This document shows positions 1-7,968 of a stretch of DNA of 42,020 bases, piece after piece (within the stretch, counting starts at the first letter, position 1; each line of letters begins with the position of its first letter). The stretch is from contig JAKAAW010000004.1 in assembly GCA_021802105.1 (NCBI GenBank), positions 1-42,020 of the forward strand. The letters are read 5' to 3'. Source of the stretch: Nanobdellota archaeon. Lineage in GTDB: Archaea; Nanobdellota; Nanobdellia; Parvarchaeales; Parvarchaeaceae. The notes below the pieces were generated by a model. It had not been told where the DNA came from and did not search any database. It saw nothing but the letters and a program-made list of their open reading frames with translations. The translations under genes and the position numbers were made by a program.

Positions 1-21
1 ATCGAAGCGTACACCGATATT

Positions 22-543
22 ATGACAGATTTGGCAGAAACTATTTATTCATTTTTATCAGGAGATATCCCAAAGGGACTTCCAGAAGTTATAGCTTCAG
101 CAGGCACTATATATAGTTTGGATAGGAAGCAAGGATACGAAGGGGCATTCTGTGGCGAGTTCAATTATTTCATAACCAGATTGATACAAATAGTGCCTAA
201 AAAACTTGTCGAGGATAATGCATGGAAAAGCGAATTTAGGTACTGGGTATACGCTTTCACAGTTAGCGCATTGATGCTATCCAAGGAAAGGATGCAGAGT
301 TTGTTTAATAAAGAGAAAGGAAGCAAATTTGCGTGGGTCTATGGCTCTTTCGTCGGGGTGTTTGAGGATATAAAGGACGAATATAAAAGAAGAGTCAACA
401 CAGCATATGAAGCCTCCCAGATAAGCAGATCTGGAGACTGTTATGACACTCCCTTTCATACCGAACTAATCAGTGTGAAGGACAGAGACGGTTCGGTTAT
501 AGGATGGCAGGAAATAATGAAGGGCTTTGACTACGACAAATGA
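22..543 (+). CDS. Hypothetical protein, 173 aa, possibly 5'-incomplete
   Basis: I do not recognise this protein. It is soluble-looking, with no signal peptide or membrane segment, and is rich in aromatic residues in its middle third. The reading frame is open back to the first base of the window, so the ATG used here may be internal and the true start may lie outside. It ends just before the promoter of the L7Ae operon, so it is probably the last gene of an upstream unit. No function can be assigned from sequence or context. Confidence 0.6.
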   Translation: MTDLAETIYSFLSGDIPKGLPEVIASAGTIYSLDRKQGYEGAFCGEFNYFITRLIQIVPKKLVEDNAWKSEFRYWVYAFTVSALMLSKERMQSLFNKEKGSKFAWVYGSFVGVFEDIKDEYKRRVNTAYEASQISRSGDCYDTPFHTELISVKDRDGSVIGWQEIMKGFDYDK

Positions 544-593
544 CCAAATAGACAAAAGTATAAACAAATATTCCGTTTACCGTATAGACTAAG

Positions 594-642
594 GTTTATA
601 AAGGTATGTCATCAATACTTATAATAAAAAATATCAGGAGGT
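594..642 (+). promoter_or_regulatory. Promoter and Shine-Dalgarno site of the L7Ae operon
   Basis: A TATA-like box (gtttataaag, 594-603) predicts transcription starting near 624. It is followed by a strong AGGAGGT ribosome-binding site at 636-642, 10 nt before the L7Ae ATG. This gene therefore has a leader with a Shine-Dalgarno site, unlike most genes in the window, which look leaderless. Confidence 0.6.
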
Positions 643-652
643 ATTAGCAGAT

Positions 653-1006
653 ATGGTAGATGAAGCTGAGAGAAAAGATTTGGACAGTCAAGTATATTCG
701 GTTCTCGAAAGAATTCACGCAAAGTCAGGAAACATAAGGAAAGGAGTGAATGAAGCCACAAAAGCAATAGAGAGGTCCCAGGCAAAACTAGTGGTGTACG
801 CTGCGGACGTTTCACCTAAGGAGATAGTCATGCACTTACCGCTCCTATCAAAGGATAGGGGAGTACCATGCGTTGAAGTAAAGAGCAGAGCTGAGCTCGG
901 TAGGGCTGTAGGCATAGTGGTACCCACGTCTGCAGTAGCGGTTGTAGACGCTAGTGAAGAGGCCCACGCGTTAGAGGAGCTTGTAAGTAAGATAAAGAAC
1001 TTATGA
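653..1006 (+). CDS. rpl7ae: Ribosomal protein L7Ae
   Basis: This 117 aa protein matches archaeal L7Ae, the kink-turn RNA-binding protein. In archaea it serves in the large ribosomal subunit, in C/D and H/ACA guide RNPs and in RNase P. The family pattern is clear: an N-terminal helix, then [20 protein letters not shown], the AADVSP segment, the conserved hydrophobic LL-x5-VP segment and the GRAVGI region. The length is normal for the family. It starts after a strong Shine-Dalgarno site and overlaps the S28e gene by 4 nt (ATGA), so the two are translationally coupled. L7Ae-S28e-L24e is the canonical archaeal gene order. Confidence 0.95.
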   Translation: MVDEAERKDLDSQVYSVLERIHAKSGNIRKGVNEATKAIERSQAKLVVYAADVSPKEIVMHLPLLSKDRGVPCVEVKSRAELGRAVGIVVPTSAVAVVDASEEAHALEELVSKIKNL

Positions 1007-1275
1007 AAAAGACCGATCAAAAGAAAAAGGCAGGACCAGCTGCCGCTCAGAAAGTACCTGCAGAGATGAACGCCGGTTTCACAGGTTTCCCTTCGGAAGT
1101 CGTAGAGATAGTTGGAAGACATGGGGTTGCCGGAGAGGTTACTCAGGTGAAATGCAAGGTCTTGACGGGTCCTGATAAGGACAAGATAATAAGAAGGAAC
1201 GTGCGAGGGCCTGTTATTAAAGGAGACATACTCGTATTAAAAGAGACAGAGATGGAGGCTCTACCAATACGTTAA
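1003..1275 (+). CDS. rps28e: Ribosomal protein S28e
   Basis: This 90 aa small-subunit protein carries the S28e core: an OB-fold with [16 protein letters not shown] followed by RNVRGPV and the LxxTExEA C-terminus. It has an extra lysine-, alanine- and glutamine-rich N-terminal stretch of about 25 residues ahead of the usual start, probably disordered and RNA-contacting. It overlaps the L7Ae stop by 4 nt and is followed 3 nt later by L24e. S28e belongs to the archaeal and eukaryotic ribosome and has no bacterial counterpart. Confidence 0.95.
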   Translation: MKKTDQKKKAGPAAAQKVPAEMNAGFTGFPSEVVEIVGRHGVAGEVTQVKCKVLTGPDKDKIIRRNVRGPVIKGDILVLKETEMEALPIR

Positions 1276-1278
1276 GTT

Positions 1279-1458
1279 ATGAAGTGCAATTTTTGCGGCA
1301 GCGATATAAAGAAAGGAACAGGGATCATGTACGTTAAAGTAGACGGAACAGTCCAGAATTTCTGCAGGAGGCGCTGTATGAAGTACTCTATAATCGGAAA
1401 GGACGTCCGAAAGATAAAATGGGTCTCAAAATCAATAAATAGTAGCGAGACTAAATAA
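1279..1458 (+). CDS. rpl24e: Ribosomal protein L24e
   Basis: This 59 aa zinc-ribbon protein of the large subunit is encoded between S28e and the exported-protein genes. The translation begins MKCNFCGSDI and contains the second cysteine pair in NFCRRRCMKY, giving the C-x2-C ... C-x3-C pattern of L24e, and ends with the basic DVRKIKWV segment. It starts 3 nt after the S28e stop and ends 4 nt before the next gene, so it is in the operon. In many archaea the next genes are Ndk and IF2; here they lie about 10 kb away. Confidence 0.93.
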   Translation: MKCNFCGSDIKKGTGIMYVKVDGTVQNFCRRRCMKYSIIGKDVRKIKWVSKSINSSETK

Positions 1459-1462
1459 TCTG

Positions 1463-2269
1463 ATGAGCAATAAGAAAGGCATAAACGCTTTCCTAGAATT
1501 CATAATAGCTATAATCATTATTATCCCAGTCGTTTTCGTAGTTCTTGTGATATTCGTTTACGGTACAGGCAGCATCAAGTCCATAGTCCAATCCCCTCAG
1601 GCATATGTCAGTGATACTGCCGCAGCTCTCACAAGCGGCGAATCGGTTGTTGTGGGCTCCTTGGCCCCTTCTCTCAACAGCAATCAGTTCATGGCGCAGT
1701 TCTATGGCAGCACTTCATGTATCTCTATGCTCGACCAGCTGTCTAGAACAGGGGCGCTCACGGCACCGAGCAATCCAGCTACACTTTCGAATGGTTATTT
1801 CATATGTATGGGATCTTACAAAACCAACGATCTAGTGTCTCCAGGTTGGAGTTACCTGCCTGCGGCATCTTTCAATTCATCTTTTCCGGACTGGTTCTCG
1901 GCTGCGGCATATCTGAACGCAAGATCTAGCATTAACTCATCTGGAATAAACGGTTCCCATGGAACTCTGAGTTTTTTTGAAAACGTTCTGCCGAGCCAAG
2001 CTTTAGCCTCTTCGTGTAAATCTTTCCTTAATGCAACTACGACTATAGGGAAGAGTGAACCTTCTGCTTATATCTCTGCTCTAGACTGCGTGCCTATCCC
2101 TACAAAAAGTGGAACACCCATATTCCTCAGTGTTAACACAGGTTCGTGTACCAATGGATGTATAAATAATCCTGTAGCATTTCTGCACGGGTCGCCAGGG
2201 TCTATATCTCTTCAGAGTTGTACATACACAGGAGGAAGTTCATTAATATGTCAGTTTGATATAAGCTAA
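1463..2269 (+). CDS. Pilin-like exported protein with N-terminal membrane anchor
   Basis: This 268 aa protein begins with a short basic stretch and KKG, then INAFLEF and a hydrophobic helix to about residue 33. That is the layout of an archaeal prepilin/class III signal: cleavage after Gly with a Glu inside the hydrophobic region. The remaining roughly 230 residues are rich in Ser, Asn, Thr and Gly, with several NxS/T sequons and eight cysteines, as expected for an extracellular domain that may be glycosylated and disulfide-bonded. The gene starts 4 nt after the L24e stop and is followed 1 nt later by another anchored protein. No known domain is recognised. An ordinary N-terminal anchor without processing is the alternative. 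Confidence 0.75.
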   Translation: MSNKKGINAFLEFIIAIIIIIPVVFVVLVIFVYGTGSIKSIVQSPQAYVSDTAAALTSGESVVVGSLAPSLNSNQFMAQFYGSTSCISMLDQLSRTGALTAPSNPATLSNGYFICMGSYKTNDLVSPGWSYLPAASFNSSFPDWFSAAAYLNARSSINSSGINGSHGTLSFFENVLPSQALASSCKSFLNATTTIGKSEPSAYISALDCVPIPTKSGTPIFLSVNTGSCTNGCINNPVAFLHGSPGSISLQSCTYTGGSSLICQFDIS

Positions 2270-2270
2270 T

Positions 2271-3440
2271 ATGGAGATAACCTGGGAGGGAATATTAATG
2301 TTTCTTCTTATGGCAGTTATACTGGTCTTTGTGGTGCTGTCACTCTCAAATTTCTTCAAATCTCAGAGCTCTATCAACAGCTATAAACAGTTTGTATCGC
2401 TCGCAGGGGGTGCATGCACTTCCCCTCAATCTGCAACGAATCTGCAGTTCAACTCCCCTAATGCGATAGTATTCCAGATGTATGATAATTCGACTTGTGA
2501 CCCGATTCTGGCTGCCAACAAAAATACCATATTCTCTCAAAGTTATCCTTATTCAAGCTCTCTTAAGAATAATTTTGACCTTTGCTACGTTCTTCCGGGG
2601 CAGGCCATCAGCGGCAACAATATAGTTTCCTCCGGCCGTCAATACTATTTGAATTCCAGCCTTAGCATCATTAATGAATACTATCTAAAACCTATAGCGT
2701 CTACCTACAACAGCAAGAATGTAGTTTTCCTACCATACTCAGATCAGCTTGGCATGCCTGCACTACAGGTCACCGCCAACGGCGCCGACATAAAAGATAC
2801 GTCTATAGTATATTATGCGCTTAACGCTTCCAAGACAGCGACGTTTTCTCCAAACACTTATTCATTTGACTTTTACATCTATTCCAATATATCCGGCAGT
2901 GTGTATCTCGATTTCATAAACGCAGGCAACACATGCCAGAACATCCAGGAGACTTTATCCGCTGGTTACCCCCAGCATTTCACAATATCCCCTGCTTGCA
3001 ATACTGCGTTCCAGAACGTAAGTGTTGTGTTTGACACAGCAGGCAAGGCAATCCAGTACCAGATAAACATAAGCGCAACTCATTACTCTGGATACGCCAG
3101 CGGTTCAGATATAAGTGCCCTATCCCTTCAGTGTATGAACCTAGAGCCTGCGTTTATAGGCGGCCTACTTAAAAACCAGACTCTAGTGTGCCAACCACTA
3201 ACGTGCGGATCAACAACTTTCCAGCTTACTAACGCTGTCAACAGGCCGTTTCTAGGGCTAGTATCGGGAACTTATTCATTCTTTGAGATACAATCTGGTT
3301 TGTCATCCCTTCAGATAATAAACAACAACAATGAGTACATAACGAAAAACACTCTTATGGATCTCCTCTTCGCTAACGCTAAGCAGGTGCCTGGTTATCA
3401 TAATACATACATGTGCGCACGGTTCGGAATAGACTGCTGA
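2271..3440 (+). CDS. Membrane-anchored extracellular protein, cysteine-containing
   Basis: This 389 aa protein has a single N-terminal transmembrane helix (about residues 7-27) preceded by only a few residues, then a long Ser/Asn/Tyr-rich exported region with many potential N-glycosylation sequons and 11 cysteines, the last at the C-terminus. It lacks the KG motif of its upstream neighbour, so it may be a plain anchor rather than a prepilin. The two genes are 1 nt apart and look like a pair, perhaps a two-component surface structure. Function unknown. Confidence 0.75.
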   Translation: MEITWEGILMFLLMAVILVFVVLSLSNFFKSQSSINSYKQFVSLAGGACTSPQSATNLQFNSPNAIVFQMYDNSTCDPILAANKNTIFSQSYPYSSSLKNNFDLCYVLPGQAISGNNIVSSGRQYYLNSSLSIINEYYLKPIASTYNSKNVVFLPYSDQLGMPALQVTANGADIKDTSIVYYALNASKTATFSPNTYSFDFYIYSNISGSVYLDFINAGNTCQNIQETLSAGYPQHFTISPACNTAFQNVSVVFDTAGKAIQYQINISATHYSGYASGSDISALSLQCMNLEPAFIGGLLKNQTLVCQPLTCGSTTFQLTNAVNRPFLGLVSGTYSFFEIQSGLSSLQIINNNNEYITKNTLMDLLFANAKQVPGYHNTYMCARFGIDC

Positions 3441-3489
3441 CTGCGAGCGCCGATGATCAAAAAATATTAAATACACACAATGAGTCCAT

Positions 3490-3544
3490 AATATTATAAA
3501 ATAAGCGTCCGGCATAGCGCGATCTTATTATTATGCTGTTGGTG
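3490..3544 (+). promoter_or_regulatory. Promoter and RBS of the small zinc protein
   Basis: An A+T-rich TATA element (atattataaaata, about 3490-3503) predicts a start near 3520. A GGTGA ribosome-binding site lies at 3540-3544, a few bases before the ATG at 3549. Confidence 0.4.
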
Positions 3545-3548
3545 AATT

Positions 3549-3827
3549 ATGGCAAAAGTTACAGTTACAATATGTGACATGTGTAAGCAGAGAATAGCTA
3601 CCAAGACTTGTCCGGTATGCGGCAAAGATCTGTGTGAAGCTGATACTAAATCGTTCTCTGTTGACGTTGGATTACGGTTTGGTCCAAGGGTAGAAGTTTA
3701 CCACGGTTACATGTGCGATGGGGATTACAAGAAGCTGGAAACAAATCTGGGAAAGACCCTCGGAAAAATAGGAGAAAAGATAAAACAAGAGATAGATGGG
3801 GTAATCTCCGAGAGCGTAGCGCAGTAA
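3549..3827 (+). CDS. Small zinc-binding protein
   Basis: This 92 aa protein has an N-terminal zinc-finger pattern, CDMCKQR followed by CPVCGKDLC, plus a later HGYMCDGD that could add further metal ligands. The C-terminal third (from about residue 60) is a predicted amphipathic helix rich in Lys, Glu and Gly. I do not know a specific family. The pattern suggests a treble-clef or zinc-ribbon nucleic-acid- or protein-binding module. It is monocistronic, sitting between the exported-protein operon and tRNA-Tyr. Confidence 0.75.
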   Translation: MAKVTVTICDMCKQRIATKTCPVCGKDLCEADTKSFSVDVGLRFGPRVEVYHGYMCDGDYKKLETNLGKTLGKIGEKIKQEIDGVISESVAQ

Positions 3828-3842
3828 ATCACCATAGAAAGG

Positions 3843-3852
3843 TTTATTTATA
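3843..3852 (+). promoter_or_regulatory. TATA box of tRNA-Tyr
   Basis: The sequence tttatttata is centred about 29 nt before the first base of tRNA-Tyr, the spacing expected for an archaeal TBP/TFB promoter that starts at or just before the tRNA. Confidence 0.5.
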
Positions 3853-3876
3853 GGTTCGCAGCTTATGATATTTTAT

Positions 3877-3990
3877 CCACCTGTAGCCCAATGGTAGAGC
3901 GACCGGCTGTAGATATAACTAAGTGCTATTTTATTAGTGCGATGAGGAGCGGCGACCGGTAGGTTGGGGGTTCAAATCCGCCCAGGTGGA
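3877..3990 (+). tRNA. tRNA-Tyr(GTA) with a 42-nt intron
   Basis: The acceptor arms ccacctg and caggtgg pair perfectly, with discriminator A. The C1:G72 pair is the archaeal and eukaryotic tRNA-Tyr identity element. The anticodon stem accgg/ccggt closes a loop whose anticodon GTA is at 3909-3911. The exon is interrupted after position 37 by an intron (3913-3954). The T-loop is ttcaaat. Two stem positions do not pair as read: C12 with A23 in the D-stem and G51 with G63 in the T-stem. TyrRS is encoded about 670 bp downstream. Confidence 0.93.
3913..3954 (+). other. tRNA-Tyr intron
   Basis: This is a 42-nt insertion at the canonical 37/38 position of tRNA-Tyr. Removing it restores a 7-nt anticodon loop and a 5-bp anticodon stem. 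It contains a short inverted repeat (actaa/ttagt). It would be cut by the archaeal splicing endonuclease at a bulge-helix-bulge, which I did not model. The boundaries could shift by a base or two. Confidence 0.8.
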
Positions 3991-4027
3991 TATTCTTATT
4001 TCTAATACCTCTGCAAGTATACCACTT

Positions 4028-4037
4028 AATTATATAA
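4028..4037 (+). promoter_or_regulatory. TATA box of the YdcF-like gene
   Basis: The sequence aattatataag is centred about 27 nt before the ATG at 4060, predicting a leaderless transcript that probably also carries tyrS. Confidence 0.55.
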
Positions 4038-4059
4038 GTAGTACACAACAATAATTAAA

Positions 4060-4656
4060 ATGGTTATGCAGAGTGTTCTGATATGCGTGCATGGGTATAC
4101 TAGGGCGCCGAAAGTCCTGCATAGACCTTGGGAAGATGTGATGCTGGACAGGCTAACTGCCGCATACAAACTTTCTGAGTTCCTTCACAGTGCGAACGTG
4201 ACAAGCTACCTTATACTTTCAGGGGGAGTCGTCTCAAATGGCGAGGTGGAAGCAGATAAGATATATGAGTTCGCGAAAAGAAAACTCCCAGGGCTGTTCG
4301 AACTTGTAACAGATGTCATACTTGAGAGAGAATCCAAGAACACCCAGGAAAACGTTGATGAGATAATAAAATGGGCAAAGAAGAAGAACGCTGCTATCAT
4401 CGCTGTCAGCAGCAAAGATCACGCTCCGAGAATAGCAAAGGACTGGGCTTATGATAAGAACAGGAAGGGGCATCTGATAATGATAGCCCCTTCAGAGGAA
4501 TCCTATAGTGAGTCTGGCTCTATGGATTCGCCGATAATAATAGAACCTCCTTTTTGGGCGTATGAGAGTCTTAAAGACATATTTAACGTCCCTGCTAATA
4601 AGGTAGAAGAGGTGAAAAGGAAAATAGCTGAGATAATAGGCACAGCGATGGAGTAG
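4060..4656 (+). CDS. YdcF/DUF218-like protein
   Basis: This 198 aa protein resembles the DUF218/YdcF-SanA-ElyC fold. It has an initial beta strand, the LSGG segment around residue 54, EADKI, then the family signature in ILERESKNTQENVDEI and VSSKDHAPRIA. It has no membrane segment, so unlike SanA and ElyC it should be cytosolic. Members bind nucleotides or act in envelope processes, and the reaction is unknown for most. It stops 1 nt before tyrS and is probably cotranscribed with it. The TATA box supports the ATG at 4060, although a second ATG at 4066 is possible. Confidence 0.8.
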   Translation: MVMQSVLICVHGYTRAPKVLHRPWEDVMLDRLTAAYKLSEFLHSANVTSYLILSGGVVSNGEVEADKIYEFAKRKLPGLFELVTDVILERESKNTQENVDEIIKWAKKKNAAIIAVSSKDHAPRIAKDWAYDKNRKGHLIMIAPSEESYSESGSMDSPIIIEPPFWAYESLKDIFNVPANKVEEVKRKIAEIIGTAME

Positions 4657-4657
4657 T

Positions 4658-5677
4658 ATGGATACAGACAGTAAGTTTAATTTGATAAAAAGAAACACGT
4701 CAGAGATAATAACCGAAGACGATCTTAAAAAACTATTATCTGAGAAGAAAGAAATCTCCGCTTATGCGGGCAGGGCACCCACTGGAGCTCTGCATGTAGG
4801 ACACCTTGTCACTTTTGGCAAGCTGCTTGATTTCCAAAAAGCTGGCGTGAAGGTCAAGATACTCATAGCCGATATACACGCTGCTCTGGATGATTTGAAA
4901 TCAAAATGGGAAGACCTCGATAAGAGAGTAGAATATACACAGAAGTGCATGGAGCTGTCCTTTGACTGGAAAGAGAAGCCTGAGTTCATAAGGGGTTCAA
5001 GTTTTGAATTTGGCAGGAACTATATGAATGATGTACTGAAGATATCGACCATAGCTACAGTGGATAGGGCGACTAGAGCGGCATCAGAGGTAACAAGAAT
5101 GAAGAACCCGAAAGTGAGCGAACTTGTCTACCCAATAATGCAGGCAGTTGATGAGCAGTATCTAGACATTGACATCCAGCTCGGTTCGATGGATCAAAGG
5201 CATATATTTGTATTCGCAAGGGAATATCTCCCGCAGATAGGTTACAGGAAAAGAGTAGAGGTGATGGTTCCTTTCATTACATCGCTTCTCGGTCCAGGAT
5301 CGAAGATGAGCTCATCCATACCGGAGAGTCACATAAAAGTTTACGATTCAGAGGATGTTATAAGGAGAAAAATAAGCAAGGCTTATTGCCCTGCAGGTAT
5401 AACCAAAGACAATTTTGTAATAGATATAGTCAAATACGTGATTTTACCATCCGACGACAAATTCAAGCTGGAACGGGATAATAAGTTCGGTGGGGATTTA
5501 GAGATAACTTCCGCTGAAGAACTTGAGAGGCAGTACACTGATAAAAAGATACATCCTGAAGATCTGAAGAAATCAGTCGCCATATACCTTGTCAAGAGGC
5601 TGGAGCGCGTTAGGAGCTACTTCGAAGGAAGGCAGGACTTTCTGAATGAACTTGGAGAAGAGTTCCTCTCTAAATAA
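4658..5677 (+). CDS. tyrS: Tyrosyl-tRNA synthetase
   Basis: This 339 aa class I synthetase charges tRNA-Tyr. The HIGH-type motif is HVGH at residues 46-49, after the APTG entry. The KMSKS-type loop is KMSSS at 216-220. The length fits the compact archaeal and eukaryotic TyrRS core without the bacterial S4 tail. The segment MQAVDEQYLDIDIQLGSMDQ (about 161-180) forms part of the Tyr pocket. The start lies 1 nt after the YdcF-like stop. Its cognate tRNA is just upstream, with the YdcF-like gene between them. TrpRS is the nearest alternative, but the motif details and length favour TyrRS. Confidence 0.93.
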   Translation: MDTDSKFNLIKRNTSEIITEDDLKKLLSEKKEISAYAGRAPTGALHVGHLVTFGKLLDFQKAGVKVKILIADIHAALDDLKSKWEDLDKRVEYTQKCMELSFDWKEKPEFIRGSSFEFGRNYMNDVLKISTIATVDRATRAASEVTRMKNPKVSELVYPIMQAVDEQYLDIDIQLGSMDQRHIFVFAREYLPQIGYRKRVEVMVPFITSLLGPGSKMSSSIPESHIKVYDSEDVIRRKISKAYCPAGITKDNFVIDIVKYVILPSDDKFKLERDNKFGGDLEITSAEELERQYTDKKIHPEDLKKSVAIYLVKRLERVRSYFEGRQDFLNELGEEFLSK

Positions 5678-5708
5678 ATACTCAAAAAGCCGCTAGAGAA
5701 AAAACATA

Positions 5709-5718
5709 CATATTTAAA
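5709..5718 (+). promoter_or_regulatory. TATA box of speD
   Basis: The sequence catatttaaa is centred about 29 nt before the speD ATG at 5743. There is no Shine-Dalgarno site, so a leaderless message is expected. Confidence 0.55.
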
Positions 5719-5742
5719 CTAAATTACTTCTATAATACAAAT

Positions 5743-6153
5743 ATGAAAATACGGGCTATAAAACAAAAACAGAAGGCTCTGCAAAAAGAGATACAGAGGC
5801 CGATGGTGGGAACTCACGTTTTTGGGAATCTTTATGGGGTGGATTCAGCTTTATTAAAAGATCTTGCAGCAACAAAAGAAATAATAAAGAAGGCTTCTGA
5901 GCTGGGCAACCTCCATATAATAGACATAATGGAGAGGCAGTTCAACGTAATCAATTCCCCCGATTTAGGAGGAGTATCGGTAATAGCCCTGCTAGTCGAG
6001 AGTCACATAGCGGTGCACACATGGCCTGAGAGCAACTACGTCACTGTCGATATATACTCATGCGGGGAGGAAAGTAGACCGGAAACGACATTTGATTACA
6101 TCGTGTCAAAATTCAATCCAGCTGATGTTGAAAAGTTCGAGACTAAACGATAA
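5743..6153 (+). CDS. speD: Pyruvoyl-dependent S-adenosylmethionine decarboxylase (or arginine decarboxylase) proenzyme
   Basis: This 136 aa proenzyme of the prokaryotic AdoMetDC family makes the aminopropyl donor for spermidine. The hallmark ESHIAVHTWPE is present: the chain should cleave itself between Glu86 and Ser87, turning Ser87 into the pyruvoyl group. His92 is the processing base, and Cys107 in YSCG is the proton donor. It has about 15 extra basic residues at the N-terminus. Crenarchaeal paralogues of this family decarboxylate arginine instead, so the substrate is not certain. The gene is monocistronic and ends 1 nt from the convergent gltX stop. Confidence 0.9.
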   Translation: MKIRAIKQKQKALQKEIQRPMVGTHVFGNLYGVDSALLKDLAATKEIIKKASELGNLHIIDIMERQFNVINSPDLGGVSVIALLVESHIAVHTWPESNYVTVDIYSCGEESRPETTFDYIVSKFNPADVEKFETKR

Positions 6154-6154
6154 A

Positions 6155-7840
6155 TTATCTACTGATGTATACAAAAGTCTCAGTGTCTTTATTGTCTAAT
6201 ATACAGAAACCAAACCTCTCGAATTGTATCGTTTCTCCTTCTTTGAGGGTGGTTATCCCTCCCTCTGCTATTCCGCTTACGGTCATGAGACTGTTTTCAT
6301 TAAAAGATCCGTCCTCATTTAGAAGATTTCCAACAACAAGAATCTTTACCGGAAGGTTATCTTTGGTGACCCACTGTACTATTCTCTCTCCACCAATCAT
6401 CTTATCGGACACGAAATCCGCGCGTATCCCTTCCTTACCAGGGTCGTTTATCCTGACTGTATAAAGATCTTTTAGCCTTAACAGGTCCCCTTTCTTTAGC
6501 ACAGCAGCGTCTTTGCCGTCGATTATAAAATTACCGTCCGTTCTTACGACTCTGAAGCCTAGGTCAACTGATGGGTGGGAAGGTATCTTCGCTTCTTTCT
6601 CCCCCGCGCCATTAACAGTAAGACTCTGCGGATTCGAAACGAAAAAGAAGCGCTTCGACTTGTCATCTATTATCCTTCTGTTAGGGGTGAGCAGTGTGTC
6701 CCATTCATACTCGTGTTTGGACTCGGAATAACCCACTGTCAGCGCAAATTGCTTTATAGCTTCAGGTGTTATGCCCCTCCTTCTGATTGATGAGACTGTC
6801 GGTAATCTTATATCATCCCATCCGCTTATTTGCCCCTTTTCTATAAGCTCCCTTAATTTCCTCTTTGAGAAGGGAGTGCCCGTGAAATTGAATCTTGAGA
6901 ACTGCACTATATTCAATTTTTTGAGTCCTAGAACATCACGGAGCTTGTCCTGGAACGATACTTTGAATTCGTTGCTACGCAGGACGTGTGTTATCCCGCA
7001 CATGTCATCCTCGACAACGCTGGCAAAATCATATATCGGCCATAGACTATACGATTTGTAGTCAGTTTTTATGATTCTAAATAGATTGGGGTCTCTTAAG
7101 GAAAAATCCTTGTCTTTCATGTTCCCTTTGAATCTTATGACAGCTTCCCCTGGCTTCATTTCACCGTTTATCACGAAATTCCACATATGCCTGTTTTCTT
7201 CGACAGTATGTCCTCTGTGTTCGCATTCTTCTCCATTGAGACGCCCACTCTTTATTTTCTCCAGTGAGCAGGTACATACATAGGCAAGATTTTCATTTAT
7301 CATTTTCTCACCGATCTCGTACATCCTAGTCATGTCCGAGCTTATGAATTTTTCCTCATCCCAAGTTATACCCAACCATTTGTAACCTTCTCTGAACGAA
7401 TCTGCAAATCTTTTCTCTACTTTATTCGGGTTAGTATCCTCAAACCTTAACCACAGTTTCCCGCCATATTTTTCCTTGTACAGGTAGTTTATCATACCCG
7501 CGATTGCGTGCCCAAGGTGCATGAATCCAGAAGGTTCTGGTGGGAGTCTTAGGACTACTTCTCCTTTGACGTTTGGTAAATCCTTAAGCCCAGCCTCTTT
7601 TACAAATTTCTTCTTTTCAGTATCAAGACCCAACAGTGTAGCCTCTGCTTGCTGTCTTTCTATGCTCAGTGCATTAACTTCAGAAACTATCCTTGATATC
7701 GTCTTTTTCGACTCTTTTACATCTGAAAGGATAGATTTGTCCGTACCGGCAAGTCTTGAGAAGACAGCAGAGTCACTAGCTTTTCCCTCATGCTCTATTG
7801 CGTTCTTCAGGGCGGCTTTTCTTACGTTAGCATCCTCCAT
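6155..7840 (-). CDS. gltX: Glutamyl-tRNA synthetase, archaeal type
   Basis: This 561 aa class I synthetase is of the archaeal/eukaryotic GlxRS branch. It has an N-terminal helical region of about 95 residues, PPEPSGFMHLGH with the HIGH motif at 108-111, LRFEDTNP at 131-138, and the KMSKS-equivalent FSKRK at 324-328. It ends in the all-beta anticodon domain of the GlnRS-like fold, as expected for archaea. A Cys/His cluster lies in the zinc region (C189, C191, C206, H208). In archaea lacking GlnRS such enzymes make Glu-tRNA-Gln for GatDE; no amidotransferase is in this window. It is divergent from the histone-fold gene and convergent with speD. Confidence 0.95.
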   Translation of the reverse strand: MEDANVRKAALKNAIEHEGKASDSAVFSRLAGTDKSILSDVKESKKTISRIVSEVNALSIERQQAEATLLGLDTEKKKFVKEAGLKDLPNVKGEVVLRLPPEPSGFMHLGHAIAGMINYLYKEKYGGKLWLRFEDTNPNKVEKRFADSFREGYKWLGITWDEEKFISSDMTRMYEIGEKMINENLAYVCTCSLEKIKSGRLNGEECEHRGHTVEENRHMWNFVINGEMKPGEAVIRFKGNMKDKDFSLRDPNLFRIIKTDYKSYSLWPIYDFASVVEDDMCGITHVLRSNEFKVSFQDKLRDVLGLKKLNIVQFSRFNFTGTPFSKRKLRELIEKGQISGWDDIRLPTVSSIRRRGITPEAIKQFALTVGYSESKHEYEWDTLLTPNRRIIDDKSKRFFFVSNPQSLTVNGAGEKEAKIPSHPSVDLGFRVVRTDGNFIIDGKDAAVLKKGDLLRLKDLYTVRINDPGKEGIRADFVSDKMIGGERIVQWVTKDNLPVKILVVGNLLNEDGSFNENSLMTVSGIAEGGITTLKEGETIQFERFGFCILDNKDTETFVYISR

Positions 7841-7912
7841 ACTTATTCTATAAGGTTTTTATTTATATGCTAAAAAAGACACCCAAAATGCCGCTGGAAC
7901 GGTTATAGACAC

Positions 7913-7960
7913 GTTTTTAAATAGCGGACTGTTAAATCATATATATAAAAAGTAAGAGGT
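7913..7960 (+). promoter_or_regulatory. Promoter and RBS of the histone-fold gene
   Basis: TATA candidates are tttttaaata at about 7913-7922 and atatataaaa at 7941-7950. A GAGGTG ribosome-binding site at about 7956-7961 precedes the ATG at 7969. A strong RBS plus a downstream T-tract suggests a well-expressed single gene. Confidence 0.45.
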
Positions 7961-7968
7961 GGTACCAA

